A DNA stretch of 59,068 bases from Virgibacillus oceani (GTDB lineage Bacteria; Bacillota; Bacilli; Bacillales; Amphibacillaceae): assembly GCF_014638995.1 (NCBI RefSeq), contig NZ_BMFR01000018.1, forward strand, positions 1-59,068. Direction: 5' to 3'. Below are positions 17,909 to 27,274 of this stretch, piece by piece. Positions within the stretch are counted from its first letter, which is position 1, and every line of letters starts with the position of its first letter. The notes under the pieces are model-generated. The model saw only the letters and a program-made list of their open reading frames with translations, was not told the origin of the DNA and made no database searches. The position numbers and the translations under genes were made by a program.

Positions 17909-17937
17909 ATTTTGCACCACCAGTGAAGTAAATGGAA

Positions 17938-17963
17938 TAGGATGCTAGGGAGCTAGCATCCTA
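17938..17963 (-). promoter_or_regulatory. 11-bp hairpin between peptide gene and M50 gene
   Basis: Perfect inverted repeat TAGGATGCTAG/CTAGCATCCTA with a 4-base loop, 12 bases after the peptide stop. In the minus direction no T-tract follows, so it looks like an mRNA-stabilising or attenuating structure rather than a full terminator. In precursor-peptide operons such hairpins raise peptide expression over enzyme expression. On the plus strand AGTTTTT follows. Confidence 0.7.
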
Positions 17964-17974
17964 AGTTTTTAAAA

Positions 17975-18043
17975 TTATAAACGACCAATCCAACTGCACC
18001 ACCAACAGGTAACTTTTATTTTTTTTAGCTTACGTATTTTCAT
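17975..18043 (-). CDS. 22-residue basic Trp/Cys peptide (candidate precursor)
   Basis: ATG 18043 lies about 8 bases after AGGGGGTGA, a near-perfect ribosome site that serves no other frame. Residues 1-12 are strongly basic (six Lys/Arg, start MKIRKLKK). Residues 13-22 read CWWCSWIGRL, with three Trp and two Cys in ten positions. There is no signal peptide and no Gly-Gly site. It begins 18 bases after the HD-GYP stop and is followed by a hairpin, a PqqD-M50 peptidase and a CxxxCxxCC protein. I know no family for it. Best guess: precursor of a modified peptide or pheromone. Alternatives: an antimicrobial or toxic mini-peptide, or a leader peptide regulating the next gene. Confidence 0.72.
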   Translation of the reverse strand: MKIRKLKKIKVTCWWCSWIGRL

Positions 18044-18061
18044 ATGTATTTCACCCCCTTT

Positions 18062-19240
18062 TTAATATATTGCTGCATCCTTATCAATACTTGAATTTTG
18101 CGCATAATAATTTCTATGAAAATCTACCCATAACGGATAAATTTTTTTAAATGTAGCTTCTAAATTAGGATCGAATTGGGTTCCCATCCCTTTTATAATA
18201 CGTTTATACGCCTCCTCTAAAGGAAGAGCTGACCGATATGACCTGGAAGAAGTCATCGCATCGAATGCATCTGAAATTGCGGTAACTCTTGCAAGGAAAT
18301 CAATACCCTCAGCTTTTAACCTATCTGGATATCCATTACCATCCCAGCGTTCGTGATGATGGCGAATCACATTAATATTATCCGCGATTCCCTCAACCTG
18401 TTGTACTGCTTTTGCGCCAACATCGGGATGTGTCTTAATTACATTAAACTCCTCTTTAGTTAACCTCCCAGGTTTTGTCAATATCGAATCTGGAATATGG
18501 ATTTTTCCAATGTCATGCAATAGACAGCTATAATAAAAAGACTTTAGCTTTTCTTCCTTAAATTTCCCTGTTTCCCTCGCTAAAATCATTGCATAATGAG
18601 CAACCCGTTCACTGTGGCCACGAGTATATGGATCCTTAAGCTCTAACGTAGCAATAATGCCCTTTACAATACCCTCTAACTGTTTATCATAAGAATATTT
18701 AACAGCATCAATGTAATTCAAAAAACGGTGAAGAAAAATGTATCCTATCATTGCCAAAATCACAATTATAAGTAAAGGGAATGAAACAACAGGATCTTGC
18801 AGAATCAAGCCTATAAGAAGGTATTTTAGGATTGTTCCTACAGAGACCAAAGTAAAGAACCTTTTGTTTACAAATATAGGTGAAAACATTACGATAACTA
18901 ATTCTACTACATTTCCATTACTATAAGTAGCATCATATCCATAATAAATCCATATGTCATTAATAATATTTAATGATGTATACGTTATAAAGTAAACGTA
19001 TTTTACTAACCAAGTCTTGTTAACTTTTATTAAATAAATGGATAAAGGTAACAGTCCAAACATTATAAAATACATCCAAATATTTAAACTAAAACTACCA
19101 ATTCCTGATTCCCAGGAAAATCCGGGCAATATGTAATAAATTATATCGTATGCCAAGTATATAGTATAAAATATCCATAAAAACCATATAGTTGTCCTTT
19201 TTTCCTCATTCAATAACGATGTCTTAACACGTTTCTGCAT
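18062..19240 (-). CDS. Membrane-anchored HD-GYP phosphodiesterase
   Basis: 392 aa. Six predicted helices cover residues 17-175, forming an uncharacterised membrane sensor. An HD-GYP domain follows: GHSERVAHYAMILA, HD pair in LLHDIGKIHIPD, THPDVGAKAV and HHHERWDGNGYP. All metal ligands and the GYP motif are intact, so it should hydrolyse cyclic di-GMP or a related dinucleotide at the inner face. GAGAGG precedes ATG 19240. Its stop lies 18 bases from the 22-aa peptide start, with no terminator seen, so it could be the first gene of that operon or a membrane sensor for the peptide. The link is only positional. Confidence 0.9.
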   Translation of the reverse strand: MQKRVKTSLLNEEKRTTIWFLWIFYTIYLAYDIIYYILPGFSWESGIGSFSLNIWMYFIMFGLLPLSIYLIKVNKTWLVKYVYFITYTSLNIINDIWIYYGYDATYSNGNVVELVIVMFSPIFVNKRFFTLVSVGTILKYLLIGLILQDPVVSFPLLIIVILAMIGYIFLHRFLNYIDAVKYSYDKQLEGIVKGIIATLELKDPYTRGHSERVAHYAMILARETGKFKEEKLKSFYYSCLLHDIGKIHIPDSILTKPGRLTKEEFNVIKTHPDVGAKAVQQVEGIADNINVIRHHHERWDGNGYPDRLKAEGIDFLARVTAISDAFDAMTSSRSYRSALPLEEAYKRIIKGMGTQFDPNLEATFKKIYPLWVDFHRNYYAQNSSIDKDAAIY

Positions 19241-19344
19241 GGCAATTCCTCTCTAATTCTATTATTCTTTCTATACTATATAATAAAATTCATTTTTTTG
19301 AAAATGTTTCCTATCCATAGTCAATTTTACTTATTTTTTTCAAT

Positions 19345-19379
19345 AAAAAATCGGAAAGTAATCTAGATACCTTCCGAAT
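19345..19379 (-). terminator. Terminator of the 19.4-21.0 kb gene pair
   Basis: Minus-strand arms TCGGAAGGTA and TACTTTCCGA around a TCTAGA core, followed by TTTTTTATTG. Confidence 0.88.
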
Positions 19380-19399
19380 TTGCTTTCTCATTATTTTTA

Positions 19400-20266
19400 T
19401 TACGATTCCCTATAATAAACCTTACTCTCAGCATCATCCAGGGTCATCGGTACAATTGAGATTGTTCCGCCAACCTTGATTAGTCCATTTTCATCAAATT
19501 CAGCATCAGAATTTAACACTACTGAAAAAGAAGGCTTTCCCTGATCCTGATCAACCTGAATTACAAGTGAAAAAATCCCTTGCTGTTCCGTATCCTCAGC
19601 ATTGTAATAAAACAGCTTGCCATTTTCTGCGTATACTATTTCACCCATATCATACATGAAGTAATTATCAGGGTTGCCTTTTTCCAGCCATTTGCCATTC
19701 AGACTGGGTGCTACATATTGATAGCTGATGTAATCCGATTTTCTATAATTAAAAGCATTTTGCTGTAAAGTACCATTATCACTAGCCTGATACGTAACAA
19801 CAGCAATGTCTCCACTAACCCAGTTTATTTTGTACGTTTTTTCTTCGATCGTTTTATATTTAGAGCTTCCAGTTAATGTAGCTGTTTTCCTGCCAAAGAT
19901 AATTCCTCTTCGCTTTAGTCTGACAGTCTCCGTTTTCATCTTTTGATGCTCTTTGAGAATTAGTTCATGCTGATTATCTGGTGACTTGGAAACTATCACA
20001 TTTACATCACCCATATAATAGAAAAATGTTGTATTGGCCACTAATAATAGTAAGCCAATAATCCATTGAACCCATCTTACATAACGGTTCTTCGTATAGA
20101 TAATGCATATTAAAATGATAATTGCATAATTAATTCCATAAAAGATCCAATCATAAATAAGGTAGTACCCTTTTGGGGCCGCAACTCCTATGCATAAACC
20201 TTGAAAAACAATTAGTAATACTGCCACTGCACCAAGCACTATTTTCACTTTCTGATTCTTAACCAT
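19400..20266 (-). CDS. Unknown membrane protein with extracytoplasmic domain
   Basis: 288 aa from ATG 20266 (AGGAG about 9 bases upstream). Three predicted helices lie near residues 7-26, 33-53 and 62-84. The rest is a soluble, probably external, beta-rich domain (NQHELILKEHQKMKTETVRLKRR, TYKINWVSGDIAVVTYQ) and a C-terminal ISIVPMTLDDAESKVYY. Not recognised. It follows the next gene upstream by 12 bases, so the two form one operon. A sensor or envelope-stress accessory is possible. Confidence 0.7.
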   Translation of the reverse strand: MVKNQKVKIVLGAVAVLLIVFQGLCIGVAAPKGYYLIYDWIFYGINYAIIILICIIYTKNRYVRWVQWIIGLLLLVANTTFFYYMGDVNVIVSKSPDNQHELILKEHQKMKTETVRLKRRGIIFGRKTATLTGSSKYKTIEEKTYKINWVSGDIAVVTYQASDNGTLQQNAFNYRKSDYISYQYVAPSLNGKWLEKGNPDNYFMYDMGEIVYAENGKLFYYNAEDTEQQGIFSLVIQVDQDQGKPSFSVVLNSDAEFDENGLIKVGGTISIVPMTLDDAESKVYYRES

Positions 20267-20278
20267 AACAAACATCTC

Positions 20279-20962
20279 CTACAATCCAAACCTGTTCATA
20301 ATCTCGCCATAAAGCGTATCCCGGTTTTCGATATGATCCCATGTCACACCAGAATTCACACTCCGAAAAGCTAAAGGAGCTTCATCATTACGAATTGCCG
20401 CAATATATCCTGTTTTGCCATCATCAATAAAGTCAATGTACAGTTTGTCATAGCCTTTTTGCAAATCATGCGTAGCCGTCTTGGATATGCTGCCAACACT
20501 CCAAACCTTACCATCGCTATCTGTCGTTATAATGCTGATGTTTTCAGAACCGCGCCCGCCATATACAATCGTCAATTCTTCATTAGAAGTGTATACATTG
20601 CTTTGTGTAACAGTATCTATGTACTCACTAATCCTTGCATACCCCACTTTATCATCATCAGGAACCATGAGCCATGACTTCCCTTGATTATTTGTCACGT
20701 AAAGTTTTCCTTCATATACAATAAAGTTTTTATCTGACTTTACAGGCAAGGTTGTCTTGCCTGTACCTTTCACGATATGCGAAATCAATTTGTCAATATC
20801 TTTTGGCGGTGTAACTTTTTCCTGTGTTTTCTCCTTAACAAATGGAGTTTCAGGAACATAATCGAGGTTTTTATTGTCTATTATTGTTTTGCTGATTTTG
20901 AATGTGAAAAAACATGCAGCCATAATGATTATACATGTTGATATTATTTTTAATAGTTTCAT
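20279..20962 (-). CDS. Unknown N-anchored extracytoplasmic protein (BNR/YCF48-like)
   Basis: 227 aa with one N-terminal hydrophobic segment (KIISTCIIIMAACFFTFKI), uncleaved or a signal anchor. It contains two Asp-box-like turns, TNNQGKSWLMV and VNSGVTWDHI, as in sialidase/BNR beta-propellers, but is too short for a complete propeller. No catalytic residues recognised. First gene of an operon with the following membrane protein. Confidence 0.65.
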   Translation of the reverse strand: MKLLKIISTCIIIMAACFFTFKISKTIIDNKNLDYVPETPFVKEKTQEKVTPPKDIDKLISHIVKGTGKTTLPVKSDKNFIVYEGKLYVTNNQGKSWLMVPDDDKVGYARISEYIDTVTQSNVYTSNEELTIVYGGRGSENISIITTDSDGKVWSVGSISKTATHDLQKGYDKLYIDFIDDGKTGYIAAIRNDEAPLAFRSVNSGVTWDHIENRDTLYGEIMNRFGL

Positions 20963-21167
20963 TTAAACCCTTCTTCCCTGGGTACACTAATTATGTTAGG
21001 TTTACAAACTTATTTTAAACTAAATGGAAGTGTTATCCAAGCCTTCCCGATTAATGAAATCACAATCCTGTATCCTTTGACATCAACACAAAAACAATGT
21101 ATATTACCAATAGACGAACATTTTAATTAAACTATACTTTAATATTCGTATTTTAGGAGTGTTAAGA

Positions 21168-22151
21168 ATGGAAAATGTATTTGATTATGAAGATATTCAA
21201 TTAATTCCGGCTAAATGTGTAGTAAATAGCCGATCAGAATGTGATACAAGCGTTACATTAGGCGGATATACATTCAAATTGCCGGTGGTACCTGCAAATA
21301 TGCAAACGATTATTGATGAAAAGATTGCACTCCATTTGGCGGAGAATGGTTATTTCTACGTTATGCATCGTTTCGAACCTGAGACTAGATTGGCTTTTAT
21401 TGCAGATATGCATTCTCGGGGATTGTTCGCTTCTATCAGTGTTGGTGTTAAAGCAGAGGAATATCAATTCATTCAGCAACTTGCGGATGAACAGCTTTCA
21501 CCGGATTACATTACCATCGATATCGCTCATGGACATTCAAATGCCGTGATCGAAATGATCAAGCATATTAAGAAGCTTCTGCCAAATAGTTTTGTAATTG
21601 CCGGTAACGTTGGAACTCCAGAGGCTGTAAGGGAATTGGAGAATGCAGGTGCAGATGCGACAAAAGTTGGCATTGGACCAGGTAAGGTTTGTATTACGAA
21701 AATTAAAACCGGGTTCGGAACTGGTGGCTGGCAGCTCGCAGCACTTCGCTGGTGTGCCAAAGCTGCAAGCAAGCCAATCATTGCGGATGGTGGAATCCGT
21801 ACACACGGCGACATAGCGAAATCCATTCGTTTCGGTGCTTCCATGGTTATGATTGGATCCTTATTTGCAGGTCACGCGGAATCTCCAGGTGAAAAAATTG
21901 AGATAGACGGAAAGCTTTATAAAGAATACTTTGGTTCAGCATCGGAATTCCAAAAAGGTGAAAAGAAAAACGTAGAAGGCAAGAAAATGCATGTTGCATA
22001 CAAAGGTCCATTGCAGGATACGTTGAATGAAATGGAACAAGATCTGCAATCCGCTATTTCTTATGCTGGAGGAAGCAAATTAGAAGCAATCCGCAATGTT
22101 GACTATGTTGTAGTTAAGAATTCTATTTTTAATGGCGACAAGGTATATTAA
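21168..22151 (+). CDS. guaC: GMP reductase GuaC
   Basis: Converts GMP to IMP with NADPH and ammonia release, for purine salvage. It has the 327 aa expected of Bacillus GuaC. The IMPDH/GMPR barrel has the active-site Cys in [15 protein letters not shown] and phosphate loop [20 protein letters not shown]; the start is [14 protein letters not shown]. No CBS insert is present, which separates it from IMP dehydrogenase. ATG 21168 follows AGGAGTG. Monocistronic, with a strong terminator downstream. Confidence 0.96.
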   Translation: MENVFDYEDIQLIPAKCVVNSRSECDTSVTLGGYTFKLPVVPANMQTIIDEKIALHLAENGYFYVMHRFEPETRLAFIADMHSRGLFASISVGVKAEEYQFIQQLADEQLSPDYITIDIAHGHSNAVIEMIKHIKKLLPNSFVIAGNVGTPEAVRELENAGADATKVGIGPGKVCITKIKTGFGTGGWQLAALRWCAKAASKPIIADGGIRTHGDIAKSIRFGASMVMIGSLFAGHAESPGEKIEIDGKLYKEYFGSASEFQKGEKKNVEGKKMHVAYKGPLQDTLNEMEQDLQSAISYAGGSKLEAIRNVDYVVVKNSIFNGDKVY

Positions 22152-22174
22152 GTTTGTATAAAGCTTTAACTCTA

Positions 22175-22217
22175 AACGCAAGTACTATTTCGTTAATAAA
22201 TAGTATTTGCGTTTTTT
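22175..22217 (+). terminator. guaC terminator
   Basis: Long arms AACGCAAGTACTATTT/AAATAGTATTTGCGTT followed by a run of T. Confidence 0.93.
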
Positions 22218-22358
22218 ATTGTATTGGTTCCCATTTTTAAAAAAGTATTACATTATCTACCAGACTGAATTTGTTGTTTCAGCTTTGTTCATACTAGTAA
22301 TACTTGCTACAATTATAGTAGATTGCTTAATCAGTAAGAAGTAACAGGAGTGTTGTTT

Positions 22359-23489
22359 TTGCGAAAAATACGAACTATCATCATTTTATTACTTGTCGCA
22401 GGTACATTTTGGCATTTCTATGGTGATGCATTCAACCGCTCTGGTATACATGGTGTTTTTGAGGAAGCCAGATCAGATGTTCATGCATTAAAAGAGAACG
22501 TGAATATACCTGCTGCAATGGATAATATTAGTAAAGAGTTTCAGTTATTAATTGGTAACGTAAAAGAAAAAATAGATAATAACGAACAGCCAAATCAGCC
22601 TTCCCTTAAGAAACCGCAATTAGATAACCCTTCCGAACACTCATTTTCTGTATATAATATTGAACTTGGTGACGATCGTTCAGAAGTGGAGCAGCAGGTT
22701 GGGCAACATAAGCGATCATCATTAAATGAATATGGTGTTGATTGGGTTGCCTATCATGAAAACTATCAAAACTTTTTAATGGCTGCATACAATGACGAAG
22801 ATAAAGTGGTTGGATTATATACAAATCAAGATTTGCTGGCGTCTGTACAAGGAATCGATTTTACTAGTTCAAGAGAAGCGGTTCTTACCACGTTGAAAAA
22901 ACCGCTAAACGGAATACGAAAAGGATTAGTAAAATACCAAACGAACAACAATAACGAATATGATACATTTCTTATCAACAACAATTATGTGACCATATTT
23001 TATGATAAACATGAGGACAATACTGTTACAGCAATTCAAATTATCAGTGGTGAACTTGAGAAGCAAAAAGAAACGTTTTACCCTGAACCAAGTGAAGATT
23101 TAAAAGAAGGGTTTGAATACCAATTATTCGACCTGACTAATGCTTCCAGGGCTAATCATGGTCTTCCTATTCTAACCTGGGACAAAGCGGCAAGAAAAAC
23201 AGCCCGCAGCCACAGTAAAGACATGGCAGTGAACAATTACTTCAGCCACACAAATCTGGAGGGACAATCCCCTTTCGACCGCATGGAAGAAGATAATCTT
23301 GCCTTTCGCATGGCTGGGGAGAACCTTGCTGCAGGCCAATTAAGCAGCATCTTTGCCCACGAAGGTTTAATGAACTCGCTTGGTCACCGGGAGAATATTT
23401 TACAAAAGGATTATGAAATGCTCGCTATTGGTACAGCTTTTAATAAAGAATCGAAACCATTTTATACAGAGACATTTCGAACAAAATAA
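22359..23489 (+). CDS. CAP/SCP-domain secreted or anchored protein (YlbC-like)
   Basis: About 376 aa. An N-terminal hydrophobic anchor (TIIILLLVAGTFWHFYG) is followed by a linker, a CAP-associated N-terminal domain at about residues 100-230 (YNIELGDDRSEVEQQVG) and a C-terminal CAP domain (LFDLTNASRANHGLPILTWD, HSKDMAVNNYFSHTN, AGENLA, SLGHRENIL). Architecture matches B. subtilis YlbC. Role unknown; CAP proteins act outside the cell. TTG 22359 follows AGGAG by 8 bases; a GTG at 22350 overlaps that site and is less likely. Confidence 0.87.
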   Translation: MRKIRTIIILLLVAGTFWHFYGDAFNRSGIHGVFEEARSDVHALKENVNIPAAMDNISKEFQLLIGNVKEKIDNNEQPNQPSLKKPQLDNPSEHSFSVYNIELGDDRSEVEQQVGQHKRSSLNEYGVDWVAYHENYQNFLMAAYNDEDKVVGLYTNQDLLASVQGIDFTSSREAVLTTLKKPLNGIRKGLVKYQTNNNNEYDTFLINNNYVTIFYDKHEDNTVTAIQIISGELEKQKETFYPEPSEDLKEGFEYQLFDLTNASRANHGLPILTWDKAARKTARSHSKDMAVNNYFSHTNLEGQSPFDRMEEDNLAFRMAGENLAAGQLSSIFAHEGLMNSLGHRENILQKDYEMLAIGTAFNKESKPFYTETFRTK

Positions 23490-23500
23490 AGCATGCTGAA

Positions 23501-23528
23501 ACAAAGGGACAGAATTTTGTCCCTTTGT
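23501..23528. terminator. Hairpin terminator with GGGACA arms
   Basis: Arms ACAAAGGGACA/TGTCCCTTTGT with a 6-base loop directly after the CAP-protein stop. The GGGACA core resembles the dispersed palindrome family. No long T-tract, but likely an mRNA end. Confidence 0.6.
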
Positions 23529-23599
23529 ATGGTTATAAAGTTTTATTTATCGAACGACATGGTACATGCGATTTTGTTTTTCATGATCAACTGATCAAA

Positions 23600-24304
23600 T
23601 TAATCATCAACAACTATATACGTAACCTCAACTGGCCCATGTACACCTACAATCAAGTTCATTTCAATATCAGCACTGTTGCTTGGACCAGTTACAAAGC
23701 TTACACACGATGAAACGGCATTGCCTGATATATGAGCCTCGTGAAGTTGCCTTGTTGCCTGGGTCATTCTTGGCACAATTGTATGTTTCGGTATAATGGC
23801 AATATAAGTCCTTGGCATCAGACTGATTGACCTGCCATTGTACTTATTATTGAATAAAGTTACAGTACCAGATTCAGCAAGGGTGATGTCTGAGAAAGTG
23901 ATTCCAACGTCAGCACGTTCAGCAAAGACTTGGTTTTCTTTCCACATTGTTTCGTCCCACAAATGAACATCGAAATCTTCTGCAGCACTTTTATAAAAGT
24001 TATCCAAACCATATTCTTCGTTCCGTGAGTCACTGGATGCAACGATTACCTTCCCATTGTAACCTTCAATTGTTTCCCTTAGAACTTTCACAAGATCTGT
24101 ACGGTCCGTTCGTTTAAAATCAGTATGAATTACCTCGCATTGCTTTTTTAGAACATCAATCAGTTCATCTTTTGATGCCTGGTTCAATACCTCAAACTGC
24201 GGGCTCACGCTCCACTTAGGGCGCTCAATTCCTTGTGTTCGGCGTGGGCGCCCAAGGTTTGCTGCAAGGCTATCTAAGAAAGAATCTCTATTCTGGATTG
24301 CCAT
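23600..24304 (-). CDS. lutC: L-lactate utilisation protein LutC (LUD domain)
   Basis: 234 aa subunit of the LutABC iron-sulfur L-lactate dehydrogenase, which lets Bacillus grow on lactate. LUD-domain segments are visible: ADVGITFSDITLAESGTVTL, then ISLMPRTYIAIIPKHTIVPRM and FVTGPSNSADIEMNLIVGVHGP. Its start overlaps the lutB stop by one base (TAATG), so they are translationally coupled. Last gene of lutABC, with lutR upstream. Confidence 0.94.
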   Translation of the reverse strand: MAIQNRDSFLDSLAANLGRPRRTQGIERPKWSVSPQFEVLNQASKDELIDVLKKQCEVIHTDFKRTDRTDLVKVLRETIEGYNGKVIVASSDSRNEEYGLDNFYKSAAEDFDVHLWDETMWKENQVFAERADVGITFSDITLAESGTVTLFNNKYNGRSISLMPRTYIAIIPKHTIVPRMTQATRQLHEAHISGNAVSSCVSFVTGPSNSADIEMNLIVGVHGPVEVTYIVVDD

Positions 24305-25728
24305 TACACTTCCCTGCCTTTCTGTCTATTTTTATACCAGGACCGAAAAGTTTGCTTTGCCGGAGCAGGAAAATCACGATTGATCGTCCATCCTTTTAAT
24401 GGACCTGGACCGCTTTTGATCATTTCATTTTTTGACCATGGCTGCAATGCCGGCCGTGCTGCAGCTGCACTCAATTTGTATGCAGCAGGACTTGAAGCCC
24501 ACTTGGCAAATCCTTTCATCGCTAATTTTTCCATTTTATTTCCTTTGTTTTCTCGCTCCACAATGATTTGACGGTGACGAATCAACTGCTCATGAAGCGG
24601 GATTTTAACAGGACAAACCTCGGTACAGGCACCACATAATGATGATGCATATGGAAGTTCTTTGTGATCCTCATAACCATCAAGAAGCGGCGTAATCACT
24701 GCACCAATCGGGCCTGGATAAATCGAACCATATGCATGACCACCAACGTGACGATAAACTGGACAAACATTGATACATGCCGCACATCGAATACAGTGGA
24801 GTGCTGATTGAAATTCAGTTCCTAAAATTTTGGAACGTCCATTGTCTACAATCACCAAATGGTATTCTTCCGGCCCGTCACTTTCCCCCTCCAACCTGGT
24901 TCCAGTAATGGATGTAATATAACTTGTTAATTTTTGGCCAACTGCTGCCCGGGTTAATAGGCTAACGAGAATATCCAGCTCTTCCCATGTCGGGACAATC
25001 CGCTCCATTCCCATAACAGATATTTGTGTATCTGGAATTGTTGTCACCATCCGCGCATTTCCTTCATTCGTAACAAACGTAACTGCACCAGATTCTGCCA
25101 CAGCAAAGTTGCATCCGGTAATTCCGACATCGGCTGCCAGAAACTCCTGTCGTAATTGCTGACGAGCGAATGATGCTAGCTCCTCAGGTTTATCCGATTG
25201 TTCATACCCTTTTTTCACAGCAAATGTTTCCCGTACCTGTTCTTTATTCTTATGTAGTGCAGGTGTTACAATATGTGATGGGAGATCTTCATCCAATTGC
25301 AGTATCCATTCACCTAAATCCGATTCAACAACCTCTGCGCCGACTTCCGCCAATGCATCATTTAAACCAATTTCCTCTGTGACCATTGATTTTGATTTAA
25401 CGACTTTTTTTGCGTTTTTCTTTTTGATTATATGTTGAATATACTCGTTTGCCTCTTCGGCTGTTTTGGCAAAAAATACATTGCCTCCTCGTTTGGATAC
25501 ATTTTCACTTAGAATTTCCAGATAATAATCAATGTTCCTAAGCGTATGTGTACGTATTTCCTCCCCCAATGTTCGCCAGTCTTCCCAATTCCCAAGCTCG
25601 TCAGCCTGCTTTTGCCGTCCGCTTCTGAATCGTCCCTGCGCAGATGCTACTGCCTTGCGCATGAAATCATTTTTAACGCCTTCCTGAACCCGCTCATTGT
25701 ACGGAGCATTACTAATTTTTATACTCAT
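24304..25728 (-). CDS. lutB: L-lactate utilisation protein LutB (LUD + 4Fe-4S)
   Basis: 474 aa. N-terminal LUD domain ([36 protein letters not shown]) and two ferredoxin-type clusters, [20 protein letters not shown] and [17 protein letters not shown], with a C-terminal membrane-associated-like tail. It passes electrons from lactate oxidation onward. ATG 25728 follows GGAGGGGAG. It lies between lutA and lutC in the standard order. Confidence 0.95.
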   Translation of the reverse strand: MSIKISNAPYNERVQEGVKNDFMRKAVASAQGRFRSGRQKQADELGNWEDWRTLGEEIRTHTLRNIDYYLEILSENVSKRGGNVFFAKTAEEANEYIQHIIKKKNAKKVVKSKSMVTEEIGLNDALAEVGAEVVESDLGEWILQLDEDLPSHIVTPALHKNKEQVRETFAVKKGYEQSDKPEELASFARQQLRQEFLAADVGITGCNFAVAESGAVTFVTNEGNARMVTTIPDTQISVMGMERIVPTWEELDILVSLLTRAAVGQKLTSYITSITGTRLEGESDGPEEYHLVIVDNGRSKILGTEFQSALHCIRCAACINVCPVYRHVGGHAYGSIYPGPIGAVITPLLDGYEDHKELPYASSLCGACTEVCPVKIPLHEQLIRHRQIIVERENKGNKMEKLAMKGFAKWASSPAAYKLSAAAARPALQPWSKNEMIKSGPGPLKGWTINRDFPAPAKQTFRSWYKNRQKGREV

Positions 25729-25761
25729 CAATTCTCCCCTCCATTTGATTAAAATGCCGTT

Positions 25762-26481
25762 TTATTGATGATGGTTTAATATTTCCGTTATATGTGCGAT
25801 TTTCACGTTCTTTCCTTCTCTTGTCATCCGTCCGCCAATATTAAGCAGGCAAGCCATGTCGCCTCCAACAAGGTATTCTGCTCCAGTCTCACTTACATGG
25901 AGTGATTTTTCCTTGACCATCTCTCCGGAAATAACTGAATTTTTAACTGCAAACGTACCACCAAAACCACAGCAGTCTTCCTTGATTGGAAGCTCAATCA
26001 AATCGACCCCTTGAACATGTTTCAATAGAGTGTACGGAGCATCCCTTATTCCTAGTATTCGTGTCATGTGACAGGATGGATGATAGGTTACTTTACCTTT
26101 AAATGTGGAGCCTATATCCGTAACGCCTAAAACATCAACAAGAAATTGCGTAATTTCATATGATTTTGCGGCGAGGTTATTAGCTTCCTTTTCCCACTCT
26201 GGATCACCTGCGAATATTTTTGGATATTCACGCAGCATCCCGACGCAAGAACCCGATGGGCCAACTACAAACTCTGAATCTTTGAAAGCCCTCATCATTT
26301 GTTTCATTGCCTTTTTGGATTCTTCGAGATAGCCACTAGTAAATGCCGGCTGCCCGCAGCATGTTTGAGCATCCGGAAAATCTACTTCACATCCTAAGCG
26401 TTCCAATAGTTCTACCGTATCCTTACCTACATTTGACGTGATGATGTCACACATACATGTAATAAACAGGGAGACCTTCAA
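25762..26481 (-). CDS. lutA: L-lactate utilisation protein LutA
   Basis: 239 aa with two CCG-type cysteine-rich domains: TCCGQPAFTSGY with an earlier CMCD, and CHMTRILG with EDCCGFGGTFAVK. These bind unusual iron-sulfur clusters or a flavin partner. TTG 26481 follows GGAGGTG and gives the KVSLFITCMCDIITSNVGKD start conserved in LutA; a longer frame is not conserved. First gene of lutABC, 85 bases after lutR. Confidence 0.94.
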   Translation of the reverse strand: MKVSLFITCMCDIITSNVGKDTVELLERLGCEVDFPDAQTCCGQPAFTSGYLEESKKAMKQMMRAFKDSEFVVGPSGSCVGMLREYPKIFAGDPEWEKEANNLAAKSYEITQFLVDVLGVTDIGSTFKGKVTYHPSCHMTRILGIRDAPYTLLKHVQGVDLIELPIKEDCCGFGGTFAVKNSVISGEMVKEKSLHVSETGAEYLVGGDMACLLNIGGRMTREGKNVKIAHITEILNHHQ

Positions 26482-26566
26482 TCTGTTCACCTCCATTAAT
26501 TTTAAAGAACAGGTCATCCTATAATTTATTCTAAATAGAAAGTCCTTACGTGATGAAAATTATTAG

Positions 26567-27274
26567 TTAAACGATATAATCTGCTAGAAGACGCTCTACT
26601 TCTATCAAATGATCCAGCATTGCCTTTTGCGCTTTATCAAATTGTCTAGCTTTAACAGCTTCAAAAATCCGTTGATGTTCATTTAATAATTGCGCTGTTC
26701 TTTCCTCAGAATACAAAATTAGCCGACGTGTCTTACGCATTGTTTCAATCATTAGATCGGAAACACTTCCCATTAAATTGATTAACATCTTGTTGTGTGT
26801 TGCATTTACCAATGCCAAATGAAAATCCAAATCTGCCCTTTCTCCCAGTTCACCTTTCCCCTTAGCATCCTTCATTGCCTGTAAAGCCTCTTCCATTGGG
26901 ATTAGTTCAATTTCATTATGATTAACAGCAGCAGCCCCTGCCGATCCAACCTCAAGAATCTTGCGTACCTCCGACAATTCCTTTATATCCTCCCGCTTCA
27001 TAAGTAATGCAGCAGTAACAGGCAGCGAAAACCGTGATGCATCAAATTGTGTAATATATGTACCTTCACCCTGACGCATTTCGATTAACCCCATTGCACG
27101 TAACCCGCTCAATGCTTCTCGAATTGCTGAACGGCTAACATCATAACTTTTCGCAAGCTGTTCTACTGAAGCCAATTTTTCCCCGGGAATGAGTTTCCCT
27201 GTCTTTATCATCTCTATTAATGAGTCCGAGATTTCTTCATAAATTTTTTTAGTTCTAATTGGTTTAACGTTCAA
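26567..27274 (-). CDS. lutR: GntR/FadR-family lactate regulator LutR
   Basis: 235 aa. The N-terminal winged helix (KIYEEISDSLIEMIKTGKLIPGEKLASVEQLAKSYDVSRSAIREAL) is followed by an all-helical FCD ligand-binding domain (DLDFHLALVNATHNKML and metal-type His/Asp residues). It sits directly upstream of lutABC, as LutR does in B. subtilis, where it represses the operon until lactate is present. TTG 27274 follows AAGGTGGTGG. A candidate operator lies upstream (27353-27363). Confidence 0.92.
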   Translation of the reverse strand: MNVKPIRTKKIYEEISDSLIEMIKTGKLIPGEKLASVEQLAKSYDVSRSAIREALSGLRAMGLIEMRQGEGTYITQFDASRFSLPVTAALLMKREDIKELSEVRKILEVGSAGAAAVNHNEIELIPMEEALQAMKDAKGKGELGERADLDFHLALVNATHNKMLINLMGSVSDLMIETMRKTRRLILYSEERTAQLLNEHQRIFEAVKARQFDKAQKAMLDHLIEVERLLADYIV

